A stretch of DNA of 64,000 nt, taken from the NCBI GenBank assembly GCA_900547405.1, contig URGL01000006.1, forward strand, positions 1-64,000. Direction: 5' to 3'. Position numbers and translations under genes: made by a program. The DNA is from an uncultured Eubacteriales bacterium. Lineage in GTDB: Bacteria; Bacillota; Clostridia; Oscillospirales; Oscillospiraceae. The notes beneath the pieces were generated by a model. That model saw only the letters and a program-made list of their open reading frames with translations. It searched no databases and was not told the DNA's origin. Shown one piece after another: positions 16,130-24,519 of the stretch; positions within the stretch are counted from its first letter, which is position 1; every line of letters starts with the position of its first letter.

Positions 16130-16678
16130 TCACAGTTCCCAAGGGAAGGGCTTATCCTTCAGCACGGACTGACGGATATAGCGGAAGGTCTCCTCCTCCC
16201 CCTTATCCCGGAGCATTTCCAGAAGGTAGCCCAGGGCTTTTTCCGTATTTGGGTGCATCAGCAGCCGTTCCCGGCTTTTTTGGAAGTATTTCACGGGAGA
16301 GGCCGACGTATAGGCCTTCCCCTGATAGGTCATGCAGGCGGCCCGCCGGTCCATGACCATCTCCACTAAGTACCGCCTGGGCATTTCCACCGACTCATAG
16401 CGGCGGGTCTCCAGACTCAGGTCCGTCCAGTATTCGTAGTGATGCTTGTTCCGGCCCTTGTGGTGCATCCAGGCCAGGCTGTAGCCCTTCTCCTCCCGCT
16501 CGGCGGTGTTGGGGCTCCGGGTGCCCTGGTAATACCTGGCTCCATTCCAGAACTCCACCGGGGAGAATTTGGAAAGGTCATGGGTCAGCCCCTGGCGGTA
16601 GAGCCCTACCCGGAAGCAGCCGCACATCACCAGCCACCGGTGGTGGCTGATGGTTTTGAGATGTCCCCAGATGTGCAT
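16130..16678 (-). CDS. DUF5662 family protein
   Basis: 182 residues. The pattern HLKTISHHRWLVMCGCFRVGLY, then LTHDLSKFSPVEF, YYQGTRSPN and SLAWMHHKGRNKHHYEYW is a conserved His-rich family seen widely in Clostridia. The many His, Asp and Glu residues (HH, HDLSK, HHKGRNKHH) suggest a metal-dependent enzyme of HD-like type, but the reaction is unknown. Starts 5 bases after the prfC stop and is almost certainly co-transcribed with it. No membrane segment. Confidence 0.75.
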   Translation of the reverse strand: MHIWGHLKTISHHRWLVMCGCFRVGLYRQGLTHDLSKFSPVEFWNGARYYQGTRSPNTAEREEKGYSLAWMHHKGRNKHHYEYWTDLSLETRRYESVEMPRRYLVEMVMDRRAACMTYQGKAYTSASPVKYFQKSRERLLMHPNTEKALGYLLEMLRDKGEEETFRYIRQSVLKDKPFPWEL

Positions 16679-16683
16679 AGCGC

Positions 16684-18276
16684 TTATCCTTCCGAAACCA
16701 CGATTTCACTGACTTTCAGCCCCGGATTTCTCCGGCAGGTGAAGTCAATGGCCCAGTAGCTGGAGAAGACCAGCAAGTTCCGGCCCCGGTAGTCCTCCAG
16801 CAGCTCCGCGTCGGTGCCCAGATTCAGGTCCGTCAGCTCTCCGGGGTACTCATCGATCAGCCGGATCTCCTCGTAGGGCAAGCCCTCCATGCGCAGATCC
16901 ACGCCGTATTCGTTCTTCATCCGGTATTCAAACACATCAAACTGCAGCGTACCCACAACGCCTACAATGACCTCCTCCATGCCGGAATTCGGTACCTTGA
17001 AGATCTGGATCGCGCCCTCCTGGGCGATCTGCTCCGTACCCTTTACAAACTGTTTGCGCTTCATAGAGTCCTTAGCGGACACCCGGGCGAAATGCTCCGG
17101 CGCAAAGGTGGGGATGCCGGAATAGGTGAACTTCTTGCCGGGCACGGTAATGGTGTCGCCAATGGCAAAAATGCCCGGGTCAAACACGCCGATCACGTCC
17201 CCGGCGTAGGCCTCTTCCACGATCTCCCGCTCGGCCGCCATCATCTGCTGGGGCTGGGACAGGCGCATTTTCTTGTTTCCCTGGACATGATAATATTCCG
17301 CGTCCCGCTGGAACTTGCCGGAGCAGATGCGCATAAAGGCCAGCCGGTCCCGGTGGGCCTTGTTCATGTTTGCCTGGATCTTGAAAACGAAAGCAGAGAA
17401 ATCCGGGCTGAAGGGGTCGATGGTGCCGCAGTCCGCCACCCGGGCCAGAGGCGGGGGCGTCAGCTGCAAAAAGGCCTCCAGGAAAGGCTCAATGCCGAAG
17501 TTCGTCAGAGCGGAGCCGAAGAACACCGGGCTCAGCTGGCCTTTGCGGACCTCCTCCAGGTCCATTTCCCGGCCGGCGGACAGGAGCTCCACATCGTCAA
17601 TGAGCTGTTGATGCTTCTTTTCACTGCCCAGGTGCTCCGCCACCTCCGGATCGTAAAGGTCGATGGCCACTTTTCCGGCCTTATTCTTGCCGGACACGCC
17701 GGAGAAGAACAGCAGCTGGCTATTCTCCCGGTCGTACACCCCCTGGAAATCCTTGCCGGAGCCAATAGGCCAGTTCATGGCGTAGGTCTCGATGCCCAGC
17801 TCCCGTTCCAACTCATCCAGCAGGTCGAAGGGGTCCTTGGCCTCCCGGTCCATTTTGTTGACGAAGGTGAAAATGGGAATGTGCCGCATGGCGCAGACCT
17901 TAAAGAGCTTCCGGGTCTGGGGCTCCACGCCCTTGGCACCGTCGATGACCATGACGGCAGAATCCGCAGCCATCAGGGTCCGATAGGTGTCCTCAGAGAA
18001 GTCCTGGTGACCCGGGGTATCCAGAATATTGATGCAATAGCCGTTATACTGGAACTGCATAACGGACGAGGTAACGGAAATACCGCGCTGCTTTTCGATC
18101 TCCATCCAGTCGGAGGTAGCGGCCCGGGAGTTCTTCTTCCCCTTGACCACACCGGCCTGGGCAATGGCTCCGCCGTAGAGCAGGAATTTTTCTGTCAGAG
18201 TGGTTTTACCGGCGTCCGGGTGGGAGATGATGGCAAAGGTGCGGCGGCGTTTGATTTCTTCTTCCAATGTTGACAT
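16684..18276 (-). CDS. prfC: Peptide chain release factor 3
   Basis: 530 residues, typical RF3 length. A translational GTPase that removes RF1/RF2 from the ribosome after peptide release. G1 is SHPDAGKTTLTE, switch I RGISVTSSVMQF, G3 DTPGHQDFSEDTYR, G4 NKMDRE; the RF3-specific C-terminal domains follow (GVVGTLQFDVFEYRM). ATG at 18276 begins MSTLEEEIKRRRTFAIISH. Its own promoter lies upstream and the transcript probably continues through four downstream genes to the nuclease. Confidence 0.97.
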   Translation of the reverse strand: MSTLEEEIKRRRTFAIISHPDAGKTTLTEKFLLYGGAIAQAGVVKGKKNSRAATSDWMEIEKQRGISVTSSVMQFQYNGYCINILDTPGHQDFSEDTYRTLMAADSAVMVIDGAKGVEPQTRKLFKVCAMRHIPIFTFVNKMDREAKDPFDLLDELERELGIETYAMNWPIGSGKDFQGVYDRENSQLLFFSGVSGKNKAGKVAIDLYDPEVAEHLGSEKKHQQLIDDVELLSAGREMDLEEVRKGQLSPVFFGSALTNFGIEPFLEAFLQLTPPPLARVADCGTIDPFSPDFSAFVFKIQANMNKAHRDRLAFMRICSGKFQRDAEYYHVQGNKKMRLSQPQQMMAAEREIVEEAYAGDVIGVFDPGIFAIGDTITVPGKKFTYSGIPTFAPEHFARVSAKDSMKRKQFVKGTEQIAQEGAIQIFKVPNSGMEEVIVGVVGTLQFDVFEYRMKNEYGVDLRMEGLPYEEIRLIDEYPGELTDLNLGTDAELLEDYRGRNLLVFSSYWAIDFTCRRNPGLKVSEIVVSEG

Positions 18277-18387
18277 GGTTAGTCCTCCGTTTGTTCTGGG
18301 TTTTTCTGTTCTTCCAAAAGAGGGCTAATGCGGACTGTGAAGCGGCATAGGTTCCTCCAAAATAACGAAATCAGAATAAATCATCTT

Positions 18388-18416
18388 ATTTTAACACAAA
18401 CGGCGCCTCGTTACAA
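18388..18416 (-). promoter_or_regulatory. Promoter of the prfC operon
   Basis: TTGTAA and TAAAAT on the minus strand with 17-base spacing, 112 bases upstream of prfC. Confidence 0.65.
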
Positions 18417-18439
18417 GGGGTTTTCAGGCTTTTTTCCGT

Positions 18440-18470
18440 TATGAAAATCCGGCCCGCGGTTGCGGGCCGG
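18440..18470 (-). terminator. Terminator of the Lgt-like operon
   Basis: On the minus strand CCGGCCCGC/GCGGGCCGG (9 perfect pairs, four-base loop) is followed by ATTTTC, just past the Lgt-like stop. Confidence 0.85.
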
Positions 18471-18475
18471 AAAAA

Positions 18476-19483
18476 TCAGGTAATATTGGGGTAGATCGTT
18501 GGCATGCTCCTGGGGATCTCCCGCTTTCTGGTCAGGACCCACAGGACGGTGCCCAGCAGCACCACCCCCGCCAGGGAGCTTCCCATGACGGTATAGGCGA
18601 AGGCCGCCTGATTGCCGTGGCGCTGGACATAGTACTCCATCCATCCCGCCAATCCCAGCAGCACCAGGCAGGAGCCCAGCACCGTCAGGCAGCCGGGCGT
18701 CCAGCCGTTGGCCCGGCGGTAGCGGACAGCGAAGACGGCCAGAGGGACCACCACCGCCGCCACGCAAAGGATCTGCACCACACTGACAAAGCCGTTGCTG
18801 CGGAAATAGAGGGAATCAAACCGGGTGGAGTCCAGTACCGCCTGCGCGGCTCCATAATAGAGGCAGAACATCCAGAATAGGTCTCCGTCCTTCCGGCGGT
18901 AGCCTTTCCTTCCCCAGAAATAGAGCCCCACCAGCAGGAGAAATACCGCCGCCGTCACCAAGGCCTGGATGAGAAAGGTGGCCAGCCGGTATTCCGTGGC
19001 CCCGGTGCTTGGATTCACCAGCCCACTGGCCCAGATGCTTCCTTCTGCAACAATCCCACCTCTGTCTGCCGTGTTGCACAGCCCGGAGAGCCTGCCCAGG
19101 CTCACGGCCCCGGCCCCGGCAATGCTCATAGCATCCAGCATGGCCCCAAAGTGCCGTCCCCGGCGAACCAGCGCCGCCAGGCAGGCCGCCAGAAAGCACC
19201 CGGCGAAGGCCCCCATCAGGGCCAGACCTCCTACGGAATAGTCCGTCATGGCCTCCTGTAGGCTCCGGTAGCTGTCCTGCCGGAAATACCAGTGGCACAG
19301 CCTCGCCAGCACCACGCCCAGCCCCAGGGCCAGGGGCACCACGCAGAAGGCCCCCACCACATCCGGCTCATCCCAAAGATAGAAGAACCAGAAGAGGAAG
19401 ACCCCTACCGCCGCCGCAAAGGCCACAATGACGGTGCTCCAATAGATGCTGTAATGGCCGATCAAAAACGCCACAGAGTCCAT
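18476..19483 (-). CDS. Divergent prolipoprotein diacylglyceryl transferase-like protein
   Basis: 335 residues, about eight membrane helices. It has the Lgt layout: an early periplasmic segment, DYSVGGLALMGAFAG in place of the GGLSIHGG loop, SLGRLSGLCN where Lgt has GRIGNFIN, and a late YRR..RFDSLYFRSNG Arg-rich loop. The key His of the HGG motif is absent and the GN of the second motif is changed, so catalysis is doubtful. It may be an Lgt paralogue with another lipid substrate. It ends a tight three-gene operon (3 bases from the glycosidase gene). Confidence 0.65.
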   Translation of the reverse strand: MDSVAFLIGHYSIYWSTVIVAFAAAVGVFLFWFFYLWDEPDVVGAFCVVPLALGLGVVLARLCHWYFRQDSYRSLQEAMTDYSVGGLALMGAFAGCFLAACLAALVRRGRHFGAMLDAMSIAGAGAVSLGRLSGLCNTADRGGIVAEGSIWASGLVNPSTGATEYRLATFLIQALVTAAVFLLLVGLYFWGRKGYRRKDGDLFWMFCLYYGAAQAVLDSTRFDSLYFRSNGFVSVVQILCVAAVVVPLAVFAVRYRRANGWTPGCLTVLGSCLVLLGLAGWMEYYVQRHGNQAAFAYTVMGSSLAGVVLLGTVLWVLTRKREIPRSMPTIYPNIT

Positions 19484-19486
19484 TTG

Positions 19487-20605
19487 TTATTCCTCCTTTG
19501 GCTTTGCCGTGGCAAAATAGATGATGTCACTGATCCTGCGCTGGCTGCCGTAGTTCACCTGATTGATGACCTCGTTGTCCATGACCACCGTGGCCGTCTG
19601 GCCTCCATCCAGGTTGTAGGCCTGGCGGCAGCCGGTGGAGGCAAAGAGTTTGGCGAAACGGATGATGTCCGGGGTAGAGGTGTCCTCCCCGTCCCGGTTG
19701 CAGGCAAGATAGAGATAGTGGAGCTTATCCAGCTGGCCGATCCCCGCCCGGGCGTAGCAGCGGTCCATTTCTCCGATGGGGTAATTGACCCGCCAATGGA
19801 CCTCCCCATCCTGGACCAGGGTAGGCCCGAAGGAAAGGCTGAACCGGATCCGGTTTTCGTCCACGTACTTCTGGAGCTCCTCCAGGTCCCCGAAGCTCTC
19901 TCCCAGGGTTACCTGCAAATTGCCCTCAGAATCAATATAGCATTGGTCCGGCAGAGACCGGCTGGTCCGCAGGCCCACTCCGTCCAGCACCACAGTGCCG
20001 TCTGGCCGGTATCCATAGTAATCCGCACTGCAGGCCACCACGGCGTTGACGGTCTGGGACATCTCCGTGGTCAGCATCAGCTTTCCGGAGCCGAAGCTGT
20101 CCCCCGCCAGATACCGGCGGAATTGGGAGGGGTCCATGATCTTCACCTCAGAGAAGGTCACCGCCAACTCGTCGATGACCTGTTTCCAGGTAATGGCCAG
20201 GATCGTTTCATCCAAATAATAGTGGACCTCACTGCCGGGAAGCAGGGTGACCTCTGTGGAAAAATAGGTATCCTGCCCCTCCAGCACATCCCTGGCCTCT
20301 TCCAGCAGCCATCCCAGGCTCTGGGGGTCGTCGGTGGTGCCGTAGCGCTGGGGATCCGGTTCCGGAGCCGCCGGAGCGTCCGCCGCGATCCAATAGGTCT
20401 TTTTCACCGAGGCAATGCCTGCCAGGGCATCCGCCAATTGGTTGTGAATGGCGTTGCCGTATCGGGCCCCCAGGTCCGTCTCCACGGTGGAGACGCTGCC
20501 GGTCTGACCGCTGCCGAAAAGCAGCAGCGTCCCCAGTATCCCCCCGGAAAGGGCAACCATGGCCATACACAGAAGCACCGTCAGCAGGGTTTTGACTGCT
20601 TTCAT
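19487..20605 (-). CDS. Exported phosphodiester glycosidase (NAGPA domain) protein
   Basis: 372 residues. An N-terminal signal anchor (residues 5-30) precedes an extracellular domain. The C-terminal third has the NAGPA pattern: YLACNRDGEDTSTPD, then a Cys/Gly turn, AYNLDGGQTATVV with the catalytic-site LDGG, and RRISDIIYF at the end. Relatives remove GlcNAc-1-phosphate or similar groups from glycans or wall polymers. The middle section (80-280) is family-specific and unrecognised. Located between an unknown anchored protein and the Lgt-like gene, suggesting an envelope modification set. Confidence 0.8.
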   Translation of the reverse strand: MKAVKTLLTVLLCMAMVALSGGILGTLLLFGSGQTGSVSTVETDLGARYGNAIHNQLADALAGIASVKKTYWIAADAPAAPEPDPQRYGTTDDPQSLGWLLEEARDVLEGQDTYFSTEVTLLPGSEVHYYLDETILAITWKQVIDELAVTFSEVKIMDPSQFRRYLAGDSFGSGKLMLTTEMSQTVNAVVACSADYYGYRPDGTVVLDGVGLRTSRSLPDQCYIDSEGNLQVTLGESFGDLEELQKYVDENRIRFSLSFGPTLVQDGEVHWRVNYPIGEMDRCYARAGIGQLDKLHYLYLACNRDGEDTSTPDIIRFAKLFASTGCRQAYNLDGGQTATVVMDNEVINQVNYGSQRRISDIIYFATAKPKEE

Positions 20606-20609
20606 CTCC

Positions 20610-21251
20610 TCACCCCTTTTCCAGTCCGCCGGAGAGCAGATCCAGCAGCCTCTGATCCGGCCGGACCCACCAGCTTCCGTTTACGTAACACAGGCCCAGC
20701 GTCAGGGTCTGCTGCCGGGTTTCCACAGGTTCTTCCATGGCTTTCTTCGCCGCCTCCAGGATCACACTCTCCGTCACATCCTGCCGGTAGCCTCCCTGGT
20801 CGTCATAGACCTCTTCCATACTGTCCGCGGCCTGGATTCTCTCCGTCAGGATCTCCGGGGCCAGTACCCCCATGCGCTCTGTCAGGGCTTTCAGGTCCGG
20901 CAGGGTCACGGTCACATTCTGGCTGAGGCCCCGGTCCCCCGGGTAGAGGCCTCCGTCCAGAGTGTAGCTCAGACCGTCATAGTAGTATTGCCACAGAAGG
21001 CCCTCTGCGCTCTGTGCGCTTTGGTCCGGCACCGTGAATTGGGGCGTTCCCAGAATATATCCTCCGGCAGCCTCCAGGTTCCCTTGGACCAGAGCCTCCA
21101 TCAGTCCCCGGGCTGCATTTTCCGCCTCCGGGTCCATGTCCACCACCAACGTTCCCCGCGCCGGTGCCGTAAAGGCCGCGAATACCGTCAGTCCCCCCAG
21201 CACAAAGGCCAGCAGAAGGCTGACAATACACCATGCTCTTCTTCCCTTCAT
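20610..21251 (-). CDS. Hypothetical membrane-anchored exported protein
   Basis: 213 residues. Basic start and one hydrophobic helix (about 8-28, IVSLLLAFVLGGLTVFAAF), then a soluble outside domain with an NTF2-like feel: helix (AARGLMEALVQGNLEAAGGYI), strands, and a closing LGLCYVNGSWWVRPDQRLLDLL. That ending is common in NTF2-like secreted domains, but I cannot assign a function. First gene of the operon, with a clear promoter 58 bases upstream. Confidence 0.7.
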   Translation of the reverse strand: MKGRRAWCIVSLLLAFVLGGLTVFAAFTAPARGTLVVDMDPEAENAARGLMEALVQGNLEAAGGYILGTPQFTVPDQSAQSAEGLLWQYYYDGLSYTLDGGLYPGDRGLSQNVTVTLPDLKALTERMGVLAPEILTERIQAADSMEEVYDDQGGYRQDVTESVILEAAKKAMEEPVETRQQTLTLGLCYVNGSWWVRPDQRLLDLLSGGLEKG

Positions 21252-21308
21252 TCCCGTTCCTCACTTTGCGGATTGGTTTTCCATCCTAGTTTTGTGCGTT
21301 CCGGAATT

Positions 21309-21337
21309 ATTATACACACAGGGGCTGTTGTGGTCAA
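21309..21337 (-). promoter_or_regulatory. Promoter of the Lgt-like operon
   Basis: TTGACC and TATAAT on the minus strand, 17-base spacing. Confidence 0.85.
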
Positions 21338-21366
21338 CATAATAAATTCTTAAGAATAAAGAAATA

Positions 21367-21436
21367 CCCTCTCCTGGGAGAGGGTGGCAGGGCCGTGCCG
21401 GGACAGGTGTGGGGCGGCACCTTCCCCCAGGGAAGG
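21367..21436. repeat. Interspersed palindromic repeat (short copy)
   Basis: CCCTCTCCTGGGAGAGGG followed by GGCAGGGC, GGTGTGGGGCGG and the CCTTCCCCCAGGGAAGG palindrome. Compared with the two full copies the middle segment is missing. It lies 8 bases past the symporter stop. Confidence 0.75.
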
Positions 21437-21444
21437 GCAAGGGT

Positions 21445-22830
21445 TTACTTGCCGTCCACCCTTTCCCGGACCATTTTCACCACGGTGCCGGACAGGAGGA
21501 ACAGGCCGATAAGGTTGGGGATGACCATCATGCCGTTGAAGGTTTCGGCCAGGTCCCACAGCAGCCCCAGGTCGATGGTAGCGCCCAGAATGGCCACAAA
21601 GGAATAGACGATCATAAAGCCTCGGTTGGCCTTGGAGCCCACCAGAAATTCCATACACCGGGTGCCATAGAGTCCCCAGCCGATGATGGTGGAGAAGGCG
21701 AAGCAGCACATGGCCAAGGCCGCCAGCAAGGATGCAATATTGCCATAGACCGCAGTAAACCCGCTGATGGTCAGCTCCGCCCCCGCCGCCGCGCCATAGT
21801 GAATATTCTCCCCGCTGATGAGGATAACAAAGGCGGTCATGGAGCAGATGACAATGGTATCGGCAAAAACCTCGAAGATGCCGAAGTAGCCCTGACGGAT
21901 GGGGTCATCCACATCGGAAGCGGCGTGGGCGATGGAGCCGGTGCCCAGGCCCGCCTCGTTGGAGAAGATGCCCCGGGACACGCCCTTTTTCATACACAAA
22001 AACAGACTGCCCACGGCACCGCCGGTGACGGCAGCGGGGTTGAAGGCCCCCTTGAGGATCATGGCCAGCACCCCCGGCACCCGGTTCAGGTTCAGCACCA
22101 GCACCCCCAGGGCCATGGTCACATACACCAGGGCCATAAAGGGCACCAATTTTTCCGCCACATTGCCAATGCGCTTCAAGCCCCCTACCAGCACCATAGC
22201 CACCAGCAGGGCAATGCCGATGCCGATCCCCAGGTTGACACTCTTCAGGGCCCCGGCGGAGGAGACCAGGTTGAAGTTCACCAGGGCCGTATCGATGGCC
22301 GTGACGATGGCGTTGACCTGGGTGGCGTTGCCGGTGCCGAAGACCGTCAAAACGCCCAGCACCGCGTAAATAACCGCCAGGAACTGCCACTTCTTCCCCA
22401 GGCCGTTTTTGATGTAGTACATAGGTCCTCCGACCCAGTCCCCTTCCCGGTTCTTCTCCCGGAAGTGGACCGCCAGGGTGACCTCGGCGAACTTGGTGCA
22501 CATGCCCAGCAGGGCGCTGCACCACATCCAGAACACAGCGCCCGGCCCGCCGATGGCGATGGCCCCCGCCACACCGGCAATGTTGCCCGTGCCTACGGTA
22601 GCCGCCAGAGCGGTGCACACCGCCTGGAAGGGAGTGACCGCCCCCTGGGCAGCATCGGTTTTGTGGAACATCCGGCCGAAGGTCTCCTTCATGGAGATGC
22701 CGAATTTGCGGATCTGAATAAACCGGGTCCGGAAGCTGAGCCACAGGCCCACGCCCACAATGCACACCATAGCGGGCACACCCCAGACGAAGTTATTCAC
22801 CGCCGAATTGACAGCAGCAATGGTTTCCAT
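21445..22830 (-). CDS. AGCS family sodium:alanine/glycine symporter
   Basis: 461 residues, about 11 membrane helices. The family signature is clear: ALAATVGTGNIAGVAGAIAIGGPGAVFWMW in two adjoining blocks, then EGDWVGGPMYYIKNGLGKKW, and FSTIIGWGLYGTRCMEFL late. It imports small neutral amino acids with Na+ in the cytoplasmic membrane. Start METIAAVNSAVNNFVWG at 22830 is the family's usual N terminus. Stands alone on its strand; a palindromic repeat follows the stop. Exact substrate is not readable. Confidence 0.95.
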   Translation of the reverse strand: METIAAVNSAVNNFVWGVPAMVCIVGVGLWLSFRTRFIQIRKFGISMKETFGRMFHKTDAAQGAVTPFQAVCTALAATVGTGNIAGVAGAIAIGGPGAVFWMWCSALLGMCTKFAEVTLAVHFREKNREGDWVGGPMYYIKNGLGKKWQFLAVIYAVLGVLTVFGTGNATQVNAIVTAIDTALVNFNLVSSAGALKSVNLGIGIGIALLVAMVLVGGLKRIGNVAEKLVPFMALVYVTMALGVLVLNLNRVPGVLAMILKGAFNPAAVTGGAVGSLFLCMKKGVSRGIFSNEAGLGTGSIAHAASDVDDPIRQGYFGIFEVFADTIVICSMTAFVILISGENIHYGAAAGAELTISGFTAVYGNIASLLAALAMCCFAFSTIIGWGLYGTRCMEFLVGSKANRGFMIVYSFVAILGATIDLGLLWDLAETFNGMMVIPNLIGLFLLSGTVVKMVRERVDGK

Positions 22831-22902
22831 AGATCGTCCTCTCTTTTTTCAAACAAGATGAGGTCTATTGTACCACACCGGCGGTCAGATGTCCATCAGA
22901 AA

Positions 22903-23982
22903 TCAAAAGGGTACAACCGTCAGATCTTTGGGGAATTTGTTCAATACTTCGCATCCGGTTTCCGTGATCAGGACCAGGTCCTCGATGCGGACGCCGATGT
23001 TCTCCTCCGGGATGTAGATGCCCGGCTCCACGGAGAAGCACTGGCCCGGACGGATCACCGCCTGATTGACGGCGGACACGTCCCCGGCCTCGTGGACTTC
23101 CAGGCCGATGGAGTGGCCGGTGCGGTGGGTGAAGTATTTCCCGAAGCCCTTTTCTGTGATGTAGTCCCGGGCAGCCTTGTCCACATCACACATCCGGTTG
23201 CCCGGCTTTGCGGCGGCAATGCCGCGAAGATTGGCTTCCTTGACGATTTCATAGATTTCCCGCTGCCGGTCGCTGACAGAACCCAAAAACACCGTCCGGG
23301 TCATGTCGGAGCAGTAGTCCTCCCTCCGTCCGCCGATGTCCAGCACCACGCAGTCGCCGGGCTTTCCTCTGGTGTCGTCGGTGACATGATGGGGGTCCGC
23401 CCCGTTGCCGCCGAAGGCGGTAATGGGTTCGAAGGAATAGCCCTGATTTCCCGCTTCCAGATAGAATTTCAGCAGGAGATCCCCCAGCTCTTTTTCCGTG
23501 TGGTTCTCCCCCAGAACGCCGATGATCCTGGCCATGACGGCGTCATTGTCCCGGGAAGCGGCCCGCATCTTCTCCTGCTCGGCAGGGGTCTTGATGGCCC
23601 GGACCCCGTCAACAATGGGAGAGGAATTGACGCACTTGCAGTTCACCAGCTCCTGGAGCCGAAGCAGAAACCGAGCCGGCCAGTTTTTATCCACAGCCAG
23701 CGTCTCTTCTGTGGAAAGGTATTCCGCCACAATGGCCGGGCCGTCCTGGGTGTCGTTATAATAGGTGATGGGAGCTCCCAGGTCCCTGGGCTGGCGGAAC
23801 AGGTCGTTGATGAAGAACCGGTGGTCTCCGCCAGACTTCAGCAGTAGCACCAGCATCCGCTCTCCCGGCTCTATACGGCTGCCGGTCAGGTAGAAGATCA
23901 CCGCCGGATCGGAGATCAGCAGCTGGCGGATGTTCTCCTTTTCCATGGCGGCCAGAATGTTTGAAAGTTTTGTTTTGTCCAT
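22903..23982 (-). CDS. M24 family Xaa-Pro aminopeptidase/dipeptidase
   Basis: 359 residues. N-terminal creatinase-like domain (1-130) then the pita-bread metallopeptidase. The five metal ligands are in place: Asp in VVLDIGG, Asp in YCSDMTRT, His in HRTGHSIGLEVH, Glu in SVEPGIYIPEE and Glu in VRIEDLVLIT. It removes residues next to proline in peptides in the cytoplasm. Preceded by an orphan prepilin gene 14 bases upstream, so the two may share a transcript. Confidence 0.92.
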   Translation of the reverse strand: MDKTKLSNILAAMEKENIRQLLISDPAVIFYLTGSRIEPGERMLVLLLKSGGDHRFFINDLFRQPRDLGAPITYYNDTQDGPAIVAEYLSTEETLAVDKNWPARFLLRLQELVNCKCVNSSPIVDGVRAIKTPAEQEKMRAASRDNDAVMARIIGVLGENHTEKELGDLLLKFYLEAGNQGYSFEPITAFGGNGADPHHVTDDTRGKPGDCVVLDIGGRREDYCSDMTRTVFLGSVSDRQREIYEIVKEANLRGIAAAKPGNRMCDVDKAARDYITEKGFGKYFTHRTGHSIGLEVHEAGDVSAVNQAVIRPGQCFSVEPGIYIPEENIGVRIEDLVLITETGCEVLNKFPKDLTVVPF

Positions 23983-23996
23983 TGGTTTTTCCTCTT

Positions 23997-24389
23997 TTAG
24001 CTTTTAGCACCAAAGGTGTATGTACAGTCGCCTTGATTGCAAAAATAATGGATTTGATATCCAAAGGTCCCCAGTTTGTCATCTGTCGGGCGAATAATGC
24101 TGCACTTTCCGGCCTTTAGTTTGATTACCTGTCCGTCCGGAAAATTCAGTGTATCCGTGATCCCTGTCCACATATCGTCTCCGATTGTGGGATCGTATTC
24201 ACCGGTCAGCATATACTCCGCCTCCATGGCCGCAAAGTATGCACGAGCATTGGCAATATCCGCCGCCACCTGGGTCTTGTGCATCTGTCCTCTCATCATC
24301 GGTATTGCAATCGCTATCAATATCGCGATGATGGCTATTACAATCAGCATTTCCATCAGTGTAAAGCCTTTGTTTTTCCTTTTGTCCAT
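23997..24389 (-). CDS. Orphan type IV prepilin-like protein
   Basis: 130 residues. Short basic leader (MDKRKNKG) then the class III cleavage motif G^FTLMEML with Glu5 and a long hydrophobic helix; the mature part is a small globular domain with several Cys (CSIIRP, FCNQGDC) that may form a disulfide. AAAGGAGGG precedes the ATG at 24389. No prepilin peptidase, ATPase or platform gene is within the window, so assembly would rely on genes elsewhere. It could be a minor pilin or pseudopilin. The downstream gene is an M24 peptidase. Confidence 0.85.
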   Translation of the reverse strand: MDKRKNKGFTLMEMLIVIAIIAILIAIAIPMMRGQMHKTQVAADIANARAYFAAMEAEYMLTGEYDPTIGDDMWTGITDTLNFPDGQVIKLKAGKCSIIRPTDDKLGTFGYQIHYFCNQGDCTYTFGAKS

Positions 24390-24473
24390 GAAAACCCTCC
24401 TTTTGGGAGGTATCGTAGCATCAGAACGGACATTTGTCAACGGATTCACCGAAACTTTTTGAGGTTTTTGATA

Positions 24474-24513
24474 CAAAAGCCCCTCCCGGCGCTTTGGCGA
24501 TCACCGGGAGGGG
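24474..24513 (-). terminator. Terminator of the nucleoside ABC importer operon
   Basis: CCCCTCCCGG and CCGGGAGGGG pair on the minus strand and are followed by CTTTTGT, just past the last permease stop. Confidence 0.8.
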
Positions 24514-24519
24514 GCACAA

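Noticed and set aside
21409..23847. 812-codon open frame on the plus strand
   Set aside because: Antisense to the AGCS symporter and the M24 peptidase; no ribosome site and no recognisable domain.
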